Assembly: GCF_000315625.1 (NCBI RefSeq)
Contig: NW_005434672.1
Coordinates: 487,511 to 551,510, forward strand
DNA: 64,000 bases
Reading direction: 5' to 3'
From: Guillardia theta CCMP2712
Lineage: Eukaryota > Cryptophyceae > Pyrenomonadales > Geminigeraceae
Under the pieces are notes generated by a model, which was given only the letters and a program-made list of their open reading frames with translations, made no database searches and had not been told where the DNA came from. Of this stretch, positions 34,964 through 44,957 are shown piece after piece. A program made the position numbers and the translations under genes. Positions within the stretch are counted from its first letter, which is position 1, and each line of letters starts with the position of its first letter.

Positions 34964-36504
34964 CTACATGATACTGAACTTTTTCCCGTTGCTCTCGATG
35001 ATGTCGCGCGGTTGTCCATAGAAGAGGTTTATGTACAGCTTTGATTGGTTCCCCTGCTCATTGTACATGGGTCGACCGCCGGCATCTTGCAGGTCGAACC
35101 ATCCACTGATCTCATCCCCCGCCGAGACCGATCGAACGATCGCCTGACCGCAGAAGACAAAGGGAGAGTTGCTCGAGGTCAGACGGATAGAAACGATCAA
35201 CGTCACTGCTTGCCCGTCCAGGCTCGTGCTGACCATATCGCATCCAGCGAGGGGAATGTCTGTACTCTCGCCATCCCGCGACGATCTAGGGCGGTAGGCT
35301 GACTTTATGCTCACTATCTGATGCCATTGAACGCTGTTGGAGTCGTTGGGGATGTCGACCAGGTGGGTCTGAGGTTTCAGCGCCTGATTCCGACTGATCG
35401 GCGACATGGCTCCGTTTTGTAGGCCAGCATCCATCGAGTTGGGGGAGTTTGAGTGAGGAGGAGAAGGGATCATGTCGCCTGGGACGTGTCCGGCGTCCTC
35501 CTCCCCCTGGATTGTCAGGATACTCGCGGAAATCTTGGAGTGTCCTCTACCTGCCAGGAGAGCAAGTCAGCCGTGCAACTCAAGTCAAGGCCAGGAGAGC
35601 ACCTGCCAACAAGTTTCGAGCCTCGAAGAGCTCGACCAGGATCTTCCAGTCAGGGGTGGGAGAAGGAGCGTGCTGCCCTTCATTGTTGTGCTCCAGGTTG
35701 AGCTTATTGGAGCTGCGATGGGAGGGAGAGGTGAGGGGCAGAATTGCTAGCGGCTTGTAACGGGAGATGGTCAGCTCGGAGATGAAAGCGTCGAGAGACT
35801 CTGGCGGCACCGCAGACTTGGTGTTGGCCAGCTTATGATGTTGATCATCGTGGCAAGACGTCGGATCCTCCTGCCTCTTCTGAAACCCCTCTGGCAGGGC
35901 CTTCTCCTGCTCCTTCTCTGGTATTCTCTCCCGCGCCAAACAAACGCAGATAGTTCGTGACGATTCACCTGGAGTCAGCATCAGCTGCCCCTTCTCTCCT
36001 CTACTGCACAGACCTCGTCGGAACCCCAAGTTCACAGTCGTCTGGCTCAATCCCGTCACCTTGGCACTAACCAACTGCAAGGGCAGCCCCATAATGCTCT
36101 GCCCATCCACCATCACGAGGACATCTCCAGGCTGTATTGCCCTGCATCTATCTGCTGGTCCTGCAAGCAAGTCACGAGAAAGGAGCGCGCTATCACAAGC
36201 CCAAGGCAGCAGTGATGCAAATCCTTCGAAGATCATCGGAGAATTCTATCGACATCATGGAGAACATGCACAAAAATACAAACAGACACACATCACAGCT
36301 CGAGCACGAGCTCATCTCTTCATGAGGGGCTTCCATCGCAAGTTACTGTCACTTACCTCCAGGCTTGAGGGATTTGACTCGCATGCTACCATTTTCATCG
36401 ATATGAAAGTTTATCCCAACTCCGCACGGCCCACCGCTGTGGACATCCTTGTGCCTGGGGTCGCACATGCATTGTTCTTCTGCGCATGAAAGCTCGTTCC
36501 CCAT
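34964..36504 (-). CDS. PDZ-C2 domain protein with N-myristoylation start, 415 aa
   Basis: Exons (minus): 36357-36504, 36014-36160, 35603-35968, 34964-35550; 1248 nt in frame. The protein begins MGNELSCAEEQCMC, a good N-myristoylation signal with nearby cysteines for palmitoylation. A PDZ domain spans about residues 25-112: GPCGVGINFHIDENGSMRV, a binding-groove helix in the middle with PGDVLVMVDGQSIMG, and a last strand RTICVCL. After a Lys/Gln/Glu-rich linker a C2-type domain follows, starting DWKILVELFEARNLLAG and ending SGWFDLQD and SKLYINLFYG. A long Ser/Pro-rich insertion interrupts it. The calcium-binding aspartates of C2 domains are not obvious, so calcium control is uncertain. It is likely a membrane-attached scaffold. 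The start was chosen by the myristoylation motif and open frame. Confidence 0.78.
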
Positions 36505-36599
36505 CTCCGCTCGCTCTGACGGCTAGCTCATCCTCCGTGTGGGGTGCATAAGAGATGGACTCCGGCGCTTGGAGGGCCTGGGGTAAACGAGGGACCCAC

Positions 36600-37260
36600 C
36601 CCACAGAAGACGATACTTTCTCCTAGGAGAATGGTTTGATCATGGGGGTGTTTGGAAGGCTCTCAGTGACTGGAAGGGTGTCTCGTACTGATTTTTAACT
36701 TAACTTTGAGTAAAAGGAAGGGTGTATTGTGCTCCACTAGGGGGAAAGATGGGGTGGGTGGTACCACACAGTATCACTCTGGGAACAACCTGACCGGCAG
36801 CCATCGGAGGTTTCCGAAGCCCCGACACTCGTTACCGCCGCCTGCATGCCCGGCCGTGGAAGGAGTAGGGGGAGGGTGGGGTGGGGGTCCTGACCGGCAG
36901 TCCCGTAGTAACATATAAAAAGTTGCTTCCGCATTGGCTGGAACCCCCGGGGGGGCCAGGAGAAAGGGGGTGGGTAGATCATTGAGCGCCGCTGATTTGT
37001 AGGCGTAGGGTCCCTACCGGTACCCTTGAGATGGCTCGGCCTCCACTATCGGACCCCTTGTTCACCCACCGTCAGTGGGGCCGGCGACTACCCCACCCCT
37101 ACCTGGTTGCCCTTGAGGGCGCTGCCTGCTCACTGCGAGTTAACCGTTGACCCCTCCCTGTTACTACCGAATCGGATGAGTAAAATTATGTACCACTGTA
37201 CCGAATCGGAGCGGTGTCGGGCTCGCCTCGTTACTACTAAGTGAAATTAAGTTAAAGCCG
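36600..37260. repeat. G-tract island flanked by inverted AT-rich motifs
   Basis: In the divergent interval 36505-37497 a copy of the AT-rich motif lies at 36682-36720, in the + orientation (CGTACTGATTTTTAACTTAA then TTTGAGTAAA). A weaker inverted copy lies at about 37229-37257 (AAGTGAAATTAAGTTAAAG). Between them are G-tracts (GGGGGAGGGTGGGGTGGGGG at 36868-36887, CCCCCGGGGGGGCC) and several TACCGGTACC words. The arrangement could be a small non-autonomous element with inverted ends, but no target-site duplication was identified. Confidence 0.5.
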
Positions 37261-37497
37261 GGCGGGGCACCATCGTGAAATGGCAACGGAAACGCGGAGG
37301 ACAGCGCATCTTCATGGCGTCATGGCAGATGATGAAGAAGAAGCGATGGATGCTTGAAAGGAGGGAGAAGAGCCTCTGACACACGAGAGGAGCAGGACCT
37401 GCAGGCAGCTCGGACGGTCCTCTAGGTCAGGGGGAGGCTAAAAGTTGTTCAAGCTGCAGCCGGCAGGGAGCAGGAAAGGGGGAGTGGGGGAGCAAGG

Positions 37498-39507
37498 ATG
37501 GAAAGAGCTGACGTGAGTCAGTCAGAGCGACCTGGAACAAGAGGGAAGGGCGGGAAGGAAAAGCCCTCGGGCACAGAGCCAAGGCCGAACAGGCTCTCTA
37601 AGAAGAAGAATACGATAGGAATTGCACAAGTAGATGAAGAAGCGAAAAGTGCGGCAGGCAGAGAGCGGGGACTGAGGTGGAGGCCTCTGCTGGTGGGGGG
37701 GGACAACCTCTACAGGTTGGATGAGAGCTGCGTGGGGCGAACGTGGGAGCACGATCAGATCATCGTTGCTGAGGTGACCAAGTTGCTGTGGCTGAGTCTG
37801 GAGCCCGTTCAGAAGGAGCTTGACACCAGCTACATCCTGAAGCACGAGTTCCAGCAGCTGGGACAATGCCTGGTGGCCGTGGTGAAGAACGTGCCGCTGG
37901 AGGAAGCGCAGAGGGAGGTGGACCAGCACTTCAAGGAGGTGATTCCCAGCTTCCTCCTCGTGTCGCAGAAGATGGACTTCCTTATGTTCACGGAGGCACT
38001 TTCCAACTTGGCGAGCCGTTATGTCCCCGATGAAGTAGCGGAGGGACAGGCTATGTGGATCGCTAAGGTTGGGAGAGGAGGCACCGAAGGGCTGCTGACG
38101 CCTTCCTTGCAGGTGGGCAACCGGATCATGAGGAAGGAGGAGAAGGAGGAGGAGGAGGAGGAGGAGGAGCGCGTCAACGTCTTTGATCTCATGCGGACAT
38201 GGACGAGCAAGCACAGGTCAAGCAAGCAGGTTGACTACGGGGCCTCAATCGACATCTGCAAGATGTTCGACGAGGCCGCTGAGCTTGCCCACCATGTCGG
38301 AAGGTACTCGCTGAAGGCGTTCTCGGAAATTGAGGCCGACCCTCAGTTCTTGAGGTACCAGGACGACTGCATGTTTGGGGAGGAGCCCGGGTACTTCACG
38401 AGGTTCGACAGGGAGCATGATGACGAGTGGAGGTCGACGACTCTCGCGCGGTGGAAGCCTGGAGTTTGCATCGTGGAGGAAGAAGACGGCTCGCTCTCCG
38501 TGAAGCCCAGGAAAGGGAGGAAGAGAGTAGGACCCAACGGAGAGTTGCTTGATGACAGTGATGAGTCTGAGAGAGGGGAGGAGGAGGCGAAGATGCTCAT
38601 GCTGAAGAGGTCAAAGTCGTTTCGTCGTCGACCTCTGATCAAGATGCCCTCCATTCGGCCCACCACAGCCTACTGGGTCTGCCACTTCACCCGAAAGGTG
38701 TTCCAAAAGAATCAGTTCTACTCTGCCTGCTCCCCCGGCTCCCCGGCCCGCAGTGAAAGGAACAGCTCCTCCTCCAGCTCTCTAGGAAGGAGGCGGAGCA
38801 GCAGGAAGGAGTCGGTGGTTTCGAGGGACTCCTCCTCTCACTTCCTCTACTTGGACGGCAAGGACAGCCTCGAAGTCGACAAGTTCAGCGCTGCTCTCTC
38901 CCGCTCCAGCTCGCACAACCGCGGGCATCGAGGGTCAGTATCGTCCTCGGGCCCGGATCGGGAGCAGGAGGAGGAGATTGTGTCGGCGTCAGCACAAGAG
39001 GAGCTGCTGCAAGACTACGAGGAGGCGTACAAGCAGGACCTGCACAACCTGTTCTCTCCTACTTCCATCGATCAACCGAAGCCTGAGGCCGATGCCGGGG
39101 AGGCAGAGGAAAGTGCGATGAAGCAGGAGACGCCGGAGGAGGAGATGAGGAAGGAAAAGATGCCGGAGGAAGAGACGAGGAGAGCCAGGAAGGGTAGTGC
39201 GCCTCTTGTACGCGAGTTGCTTCGCCCGACTCGGGTGATGTTTGACACGTCGCAGCGCGAGAGCGCACGAGGATGCAGAGTTACGTGGCGAGTTGCCGGC
39301 ACAAGAGGGGAGCAGAGGAGAGACCCGCTGCGACCGAGAACCAGAAGCGTCGTGATGGCAAGAAGCATGAGCAAGAAGGAAGGAGAGTCCGTTGACGACC
39401 TCATCACCCTGTACGCTCAGCTCAAGAAGGATGAAGAAGCCCGTCAGCGTCGAGGCCTCGTGGCGTCTGGTACATGTAAAACTTCCGAGGATGGAGGGAG
39501 CATGTAG
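37498..39507 (+). CDS. Hypothetical Ser-rich and charged protein, about 654 aa
   Basis: A long open frame of 669 codons. The segment 38068-38112 (45 nt, GTTGGG...TTGCAG) is probably an intron because it has splice borders, the usual length and removes no recognisable structure; removing it gives 654 residues. The N-terminal third is helical and looks folded (EHDQIIVAEVTKLLWLSLEP, MDFLMFTEALSNLASRYVP). A Glu run follows, then KMPSIRPTTAYWVCHFTRKV, and after that mostly Ser/Arg and Glu-rich low complexity with possible phosphorylation sites. No family is recognised. It ends 21 bp before the stop of the convergent glycosyltransferase gene. Confidence 0.6.
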   Translation: MERADVSQSERPGTRGKGGKEKPSGTEPRPNRLSKKKNTIGIAQVDEEAKSAAGRERGLRWRPLLVGGDNLYRLDESCVGRTWEHDQIIVAEVTKLLWLSLEPVQKELDTSYILKHEFQQLGQCLVAVVKNVPLEEAQREVDQHFKEVIPSFLLVSQKMDFLMFTEALSNLASRYVPDEVAEGQAMWIAKVGRGGTEGLLTPSLQVGNRIMRKEEKEEEEEEEERVNVFDLMRTWTSKHRSSKQVDYGASIDICKMFDEAAELAHHVGRYSLKAFSEIEADPQFLRYQDDCMFGEEPGYFTRFDREHDDEWRSTTLARWKPGVCIVEEEDGSLSVKPRKGRKRVGPNGELLDDSDESERGEEEAKMLMLKRSKSFRRRPLIKMPSIRPTTAYWVCHFTRKVFQKNQFYSACSPGSPARSERNSSSSSSLGRRRSSRKESVVSRDSSSHFLYLDGKDSLEVDKFSAALSRSSSHNRGHRGSVSSSGPDREQEEEIVSASAQEELLQDYEEAYKQDLHNLFSPTSIDQPKPEADAGEAEESAMKQETPEEEMRKEKMPEEETRRARKGSAPLVRELLRPTRVMFDTSQRESARGCRVTWRVAGTRGEQRRDPLRPRTRSVVMARSMSKKEGESVDDLITLYAQLKKDEEARQRRGLVASGTCKTSEDGGSM

Positions 39508-39528
39508 TGTATGTACAGTAGCGAGAGT

Positions 39529-42342
39529 TCAGAGCTCAACTCTGACCTTCCTCGCATCGGAAAGCTTCTTCCTCCTCTCCTCCTCTGCTCTTGATACCCC
39601 AGCAGATGCCTCCTGCCAACTCGCTCTAAGATCCTCATCCCTCAGCTGAGGATCGCGGTGGACGTGGAGCAGAGCCAGCCGCTTCCTGACCTCCCTGCAC
39701 AACCTGCGGACCCCTCAGCTCCGCCCGGTCCCTCCCCGCCTCCTGACCTGCACCGCACAGACGAGCCTTCGATCGACCTCATCGTTCTCCTCCACTCCAC
39801 CCAGCCGGGCATGGAGGAGTTGTAGATCCACTCGCGCATCCCCTCTCGCATCTCCTCACTCTGATCAACCTGCGCTCTTGTCACGGGGAGGGAAGAGGCG
39901 GCAGGCGGCAGACCTCGAGGATCGCGTCTGCGAGCTCCTGCGCTGAGGAGAAGTCTTGCACGAAGATGGAGCTGTTGGGAGGCGCAAACTGGCGAACGTG
40001 CGAGCCGGCGGAGACGACAGGGATGGAGCCCTGGGAGAGAGATGAGAGGAAGAGAAGAGAGGATGGCAAACTGACGGCTCGGAGACAATCAAAGAGCTTT
40101 TCTGTGACGTAGTCTTGGTCGAGGCTGTTTTCAAAGGCAAGGCAAAAGCTGGGAGGAAGAACAAAGTACGAGATGGCGGGAGAAAGAGAGCAAGTCGAGG
40201 TCAAGGGAATGAGGATGGAGAGATAAAGAGAGGAAGAACCAGATAGGATGAGAAAGAATTCAAGCCAGTCAAGGCAGGAAGAGAAAGGGACTAGTCAGAG
40301 TTGGAAAGGCAGGTGAAGTATGGGGAGGATGGGAGGAAGAAGGAGGAGGAGGACAAAGAGGAAGGAGGAGGTGGAGGAAGAGGAGGAGGAGAGGGCTGCG
40401 TGGAGAAGCAAAAAGTCGAGATGACGTACCGTGAGTTGCTACTCACATGCCGCTTGTCCCTGTAATGATCCTTCGGCCACTCAGCGTTGTTGGCGCACTG
40501 GCCATATGACCGCAGCTCAATGAGGCCCGAGAGCTCCTCCACGAGCCTCCTCCTCTGCTCCCTCCGATCCCCGGCGTCGCTTCGGTTGCCGCAGCGGAGG
40601 ACGACGGCAGACATCAGGACGGGGCGGAGGAGGAGGGGAGGAGATCGCCTGGCGTCAGCCAGCAGGCTCTCCACATCGTCGAGGTAGCCGTAGGAGACGT
40701 GAGGGACGGCAGGGTCAAGGCCTCCGGCCCTCCTGTAGTCGATGAACAAGTCGTACTTGCCCGCTGCCCTCCGGGGGAACTTGGAAAGAGCCTCGCGGAA
40801 CACAACAGCGTTCAGGGGCCCCGCGCCCTCCTCCTCGGACCCTGCTGCCTCCCCCTTCCGGCGTCCCTGCCCCCCCTCCTGCCCCCCCCTCCTCTCAATC
40901 CTCCTCCCCCCGACATCCTTGCGGTAGACCTCAGCGTCCCCCAGGTAGACCACAACGTGCGCGTCGCTGGTCGCCCGGGGAGCCAGGAAGACGCACGGGA
41001 CATCGCACGCCTGCGGGCCGAGCACGGAGAGATGAGGATGATACATCTCGACGTCATCGGCAAACCCCACCCTCACCACCTCCGACAGGTTCGCTGCCCG
41101 AGCAGCCGCCCTGCTCCTTACATGCGCAACCCAGTCCTCCCTCGCTCTTCTTCCCTCGCGCAGGAGAGCCTCCTCTGCTGATCGCTGAGTTCGCTCTCCT
41201 CCTCCGGGGAAGAGGTTCTCCCAGAACTTGGGAGGATGGGCCCTGCCCCTGCCCCTCCGCGCCTCTCTGGCGGAATGAAGCCATGGAGCACAATCTTTCA
41301 CCTCCCGCGGGTTCCCGAGAGACGAGGAGCAAGCGATTCTCCCCTCCACGTCAGATCGCAGAGTGCCAGGGGGACAGAAGAACTCATCAGCCTCGAGAGG
41401 AGCAGCAGGAGCAGAAGGCGAGGTCGTGGCGTTGAGCGAGGACTCACGCTCGGAGGCTGAGAGAGCAAGCATGGCCTGCAGCAGGTCCTGATCTTGAAAC
41501 AGGAGGGGCCTCCCGCCCTCGAGGAGGATCGACAGGGCCCAGGGCTCGCAGAACCTTCCCTTGTGAAACTTGCGGTCGTCATGCAGGTGAACCTTCATCG
41601 ACCTCGACAGCTGGTCCACTGACAGGGCGGTCGCGATGTCCTCGAGGTGTACCGACCTCGCCATCTCCTCCTCCCCACCCTCCTCCAGCAGCTTCTTGTT
41701 CATCCCAACGATCCTCCTCGCCAGCGGCAGCGTCAGTGCATAGGTTGGCCCGGACGCGTATGCCGGGTAGACATCCGCCGCATGCTGCCTCTTGCTTACC
41801 GCCCACTTGCCGTTGCGATGCACCTTAGCTCCTCTCACGATCCATCCTGCGTAGACTCTTGACCGGGGCGGGTACATGGACGCGACGGCCTGCAGGTGGA
41901 GGAGGAGCGAGTTGGCCCGGATGAAGACGTCGTCGTCCGTCTTGACGATCCATGGGACCGACACATTGAGGGAGAAGAAGCTCAGCATGGCGAGGGTCTG
42001 CAGGGGGAGCGACGAGTAGCTCTCCTGGCATGGGACGAGCACGATGTCCCGATGCTCCTCCATCTCTCGCAGTAGCCTCTTCCTCCTCTTCTCCTTCGAT
42101 GGGGTGGCGATGAAGAACCGGGCGACCATCGCTCCCCTCGTCACCCCCTCCAGTTGGAACCAAGATTGGCGGATAGCCTCCCTCCTCCTTCTGTGGGAGC
42201 TCTTGCTAAGGATCCCTATCCCCACCTGAGCTCGTTGAGCTCCTCCGCCCTTCTCATGCTCGTCGCTGCTTCCTGCACAACCCACCTGGCCATGCACAGA
42301 CAGAGCGGCAAAGAGGAGCCCGAGGAAGAGCAGGCGAGCCAT
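39529..42342 (-). CDS. Fused glycosyltransferase: GT31 (beta-1,3-galactosyltransferase-like) plus GT10 (fucosyltransferase-like), 799 aa
   Basis: Exons (minus): 40430-42342, 40076-40148, 39914-40030, 39748-39869, 39529-39703; 2400 nt in frame. A hydrophobic N-terminus (MARLLFLGLLFAALSVHG) acts as signal or anchor, so action in the ER/Golgi lumen is expected. GT31 domain at about 38-290: REAIRQSW, the metal motif WIVKTDDDVF with DDD at 136-138, AGWIVRG, YASGPTYAL and HLEDI at 233-236. GT10 domain at about 420-710: DLFIDYRRAG, then the family signature FCLAFENSLDQDYVTEKLF at 639-657, GSIPVVSAG and FAPPNSSIFVQDF. All joined exons after the first belong to the GT10 half or its tail. A donor GTACGT at 40429 restores the family text RFCLAFENS. 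The C-terminal 80 residues are charged and helical. It likely adds galactose (or another hexose) and fucose to the same glycan; acceptors are unknown. Confidence 0.88.
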
Positions 42343-43050
42343 GCGCAGCGATGCTCCTTCACCTCTCCCCACAGCTTTCCTCCTCTACTGCTCCCTCTCT
42401 CGAGTCATGGCAGGCAGGGTCAGGCAGGTTGTGAGGAGCGAGGCGAGCAGGGCAGCCATGCAAGGAAAGGGGATGTACAGAGGTATTTTTTTTCTAATGA
42501 AAACTTTTGCCGGGAGCTAGGGGGACCGAGGGAGGACGATGGGGAGGAGACGGGAGAAGGGAGGAGGAGACGAGCAAGGGAGGAGATGAAGACAACCATG
42601 TCTGCGATCGCAAGCATGCCTCATAGAACGGACGTGAATGGCTGCAGAGGAGTGGACGGAGAGGACAAGGGAGCGAGGGGCTAGTGACGACCTCGTGGGA
42701 GAGATGCCTCGGAGGTTTTCATGCAGGTCGAGGACGAGGAAGGGAGGCTGGAGGAAGTGCATTCTACGTTTATCTGTGCTTCATTTTTAATCTTAACATC
42801 CTTGGATCTCATCTCCTCTGGCTCGATTCGAATGTTCCCTACCCCTCCTCCCCCTCCAACAGCCGAACATTAACATCGCTGCCTTCCTCCAAGTCCCCCT
42901 CCCCCTTCCTTCCCCCTTCCCACCCCAGTTTTCCTTTCCTCCTCCTTTCTACTTCCTACAGCCCCCAACCCTCCCCCCCCGGCAGCTTCAAACTCCATCC
43001 TAGACGTCTTGAACCTGGAAGAAGAGAGCGGTGAACCTGCAGCTTGTCAT
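42343..43050. other. Intergenic region, 5' side of the glycosyltransferase
   Basis: The region has purine-rich runs at 42530-42600 and a pyrimidine-rich stretch at 42840-42990 (CCCTCCCCC words). There is no exon with splice support and no GC-rich island of the CCGGGCC type. Confidence 0.5.
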
Positions 43051-44295
43051 TCACCAGGCGAGCGCGAGCGCGAGCACTGACCAGATGCCGAGGTTGAACA
43101 TGGTGGTGACGATAGCATCCCCTACGAAGAATGCAGGAAGGGCGACGTTGGCCATGAGCACATTGGCGAGCATGAAGCCCAGACCGCCGCCCAGCATGCA
43201 CAGCACAACAGTCTGCAGCGAGTCAGTATGCGTCGTTGTGGGCGGATTGAGGCAGCCACCTTGCCAAGAGCTCCATAATTCGCCGGCCTCATCTCACCAG
43301 GGTTGCCCGCGTCGTCCCTGCGGATCTGCGTGGGGGTCAACAGGCAAGACGGCATTGGGGCAACGCGAGGTTTCACCTCAGGGGTTCCACGGTTGTACAA
43401 GAATCCCATGCCCTGACGGACAGTCAGATCGCCTGCTCGTCCTCAGGGTTCCAATCGCCTCCTCACTCACCGAAAGGAATCCAAAGCCCATGGTGGTAGA
43501 AGCAAGCTGAGGAGCGGCGATGCCTGGCAGAGCATTAGACGCTGTCAGCGCTGGCAGAGGAGAGGTCACCGGCAAGGATGAAGACACCCATGAGGGCAGA
43601 CACTTGGATGGCATACTTCTTCTCTGGCATTTTCACCAAGTTCTTCAACCAAGAGACTTTGGTCCACCAGGGCTCCTTCTTCACAATGAGTTTGGCCTCG
43701 AAGGGCGAGTCCTTGACTTTGCTCTTCAAGGCTCCACTCATGCGCGCCTTGAGGCGATCATCGAAGATGGCTTCCTTCATCATCTCAAGCTTGATAAGGT
43801 ACTTGTCGTTGCCTTCGTTCTCAGCACAGAGCTCTTTGTAAGCAGCCTCGACCTCCTCATAAGGGGCGTCTTCAGTTACACCGAACACACGATAAGGGTT
43901 CTCATTCCCCCAAGGCTTCTTCTGTGCCTGATCGTCTTTCTTGCCCTTTCCAAAAGGGAATGAAATCATCTGTACCTTGGTCACGGACGCTCTGCTACCA
44001 GGTCACTCCCACAAAATCCTAGGCAAATCCGTCCAACCTGAGGGGGCGAGCAGAGCAGGTTGAAGGGAGAGCCCTTGACTGGAGTCCACCTACGCATCGG
44101 AGTCACGAAAAGGTGACTACGCGATAGAAACATGAATGCGAGAAGACAACAAATTGAAACGCGACCATGTTGCAAGGAACTGAAGCTTCTGCTCATATAA
44201 TGGAGGCCGAGGTACTTACAGGGCGCGGAGGGTTGCAGCGCAGGGGCGAACGCAGCTGAGACCGCCAAGGCGGAAGCGAAGATGATGGAGCGCAT
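43051..44295 (-). CDS. CPP1-like (DUF3353) J-like plastid membrane protein, 270 aa
   Basis: Exons (minus): 44220-44295, 43570-43989, 43471-43523, 43377-43412, 43260-43325, 43051-43212; 813 nt in frame. The N-terminus is a signal peptide leading to AFAP at residues 15-18, predicting import into the complex plastid. A J-like domain follows (NPYRVFGVTEDAPYEEVEAA, NDKYLIKLEMMKEAIFDDRL) without the HPD tripeptide of true DnaJ proteins. The C-terminus has about three membrane spans (IQVSALMGVFILAGI, TVVLCMLGGGLGFMLANVL, TTMFNLGIWSVLALALA). This layout is that of CPP1/CDF1 proteins of cyanobacteria and plastids. Plant CPP1 stabilises protochlorophyllide oxidoreductase and may aid import; that role here is by family only. 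Exon 2 begins inside a cluster of possible AG acceptors; the one used keeps phase. Confidence 0.85.
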
Positions 44296-44559
44296 GACTG
44301 GCGGTGGGAGGGGACAGGAGTGTACAAGCTCAGAGGAGACGAGGCGAGATGACGAGCAGGGACGGGAAGCTGTCCTAGCGGAACGAAGGAGGATGGATAG
44401 GAAGACTCTCTTTTTCAACCAGGGGTACTCAGGCTTCAATGGAATGAAGTGATTGAAATATGTATGGGCAGTTTTCAAATTTAGCCATACATTTATTGTA
44501 TGTTTCTGAACAATCTTCAACCAAGAACCACATTCAAAAATTTCAGTAACTTGTACTAT

Positions 44560-44830
44560 GTGCTGAAAACGTGGGTGGCCGTACGATCCTCCCTGGTGGG
44601 TCATCACCCCTACCCCCCAAGTCAATATTCTCTGTTTCAACTGGAGCCATCACGGGTTGTCGCAAATTTGTACGCTGGCAACGAGTGGGTAGGGGTGGTT
44701 TCACATGCGTCTGATGGAGCTATGGAGCACCCGTCGCTCAGCGCCAGTCCGGTAGCCACCGCCGGGCGGGCCCCGGGCAAGGTTTCCCTGAGGTGAGCCT
44801 GCCAGCGATTGCGCAGCATGGGGGTGTGCC
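44560..44830. repeat. Small C-tract/G-tract and GC island
   Basis: CACCCCTACCCCCC at about 44606-44619, GGGTAGGGGTGG at 44688-44699 and GGGCGGGCCCCGGGC at 44764-44778 lie within 250 bp, in the divergent interval 44296-44957. This is a miniature of the larger islands, with both polarities of tract around a GC core. Confidence 0.5.
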
Positions 44831-44957
44831 GTCGCAATGGTGGGGAGGGGGGACGAGGAGCGACCGAGGAAGTGACTTGATCTCCTTGCTCCCCTACTGC
44901 CTATCTCTTGAGAGTGCATCTCGAGCAGAGCTCATCTGCCTACACTGCTACAGGGCC

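Noticed and set aside
42154-42684. Plus-strand frame across the start of the glycosyltransferase gene
   Set aside because: Its first part is antisense to the signal peptide exon and the rest is purine-rich low complexity with no domain.
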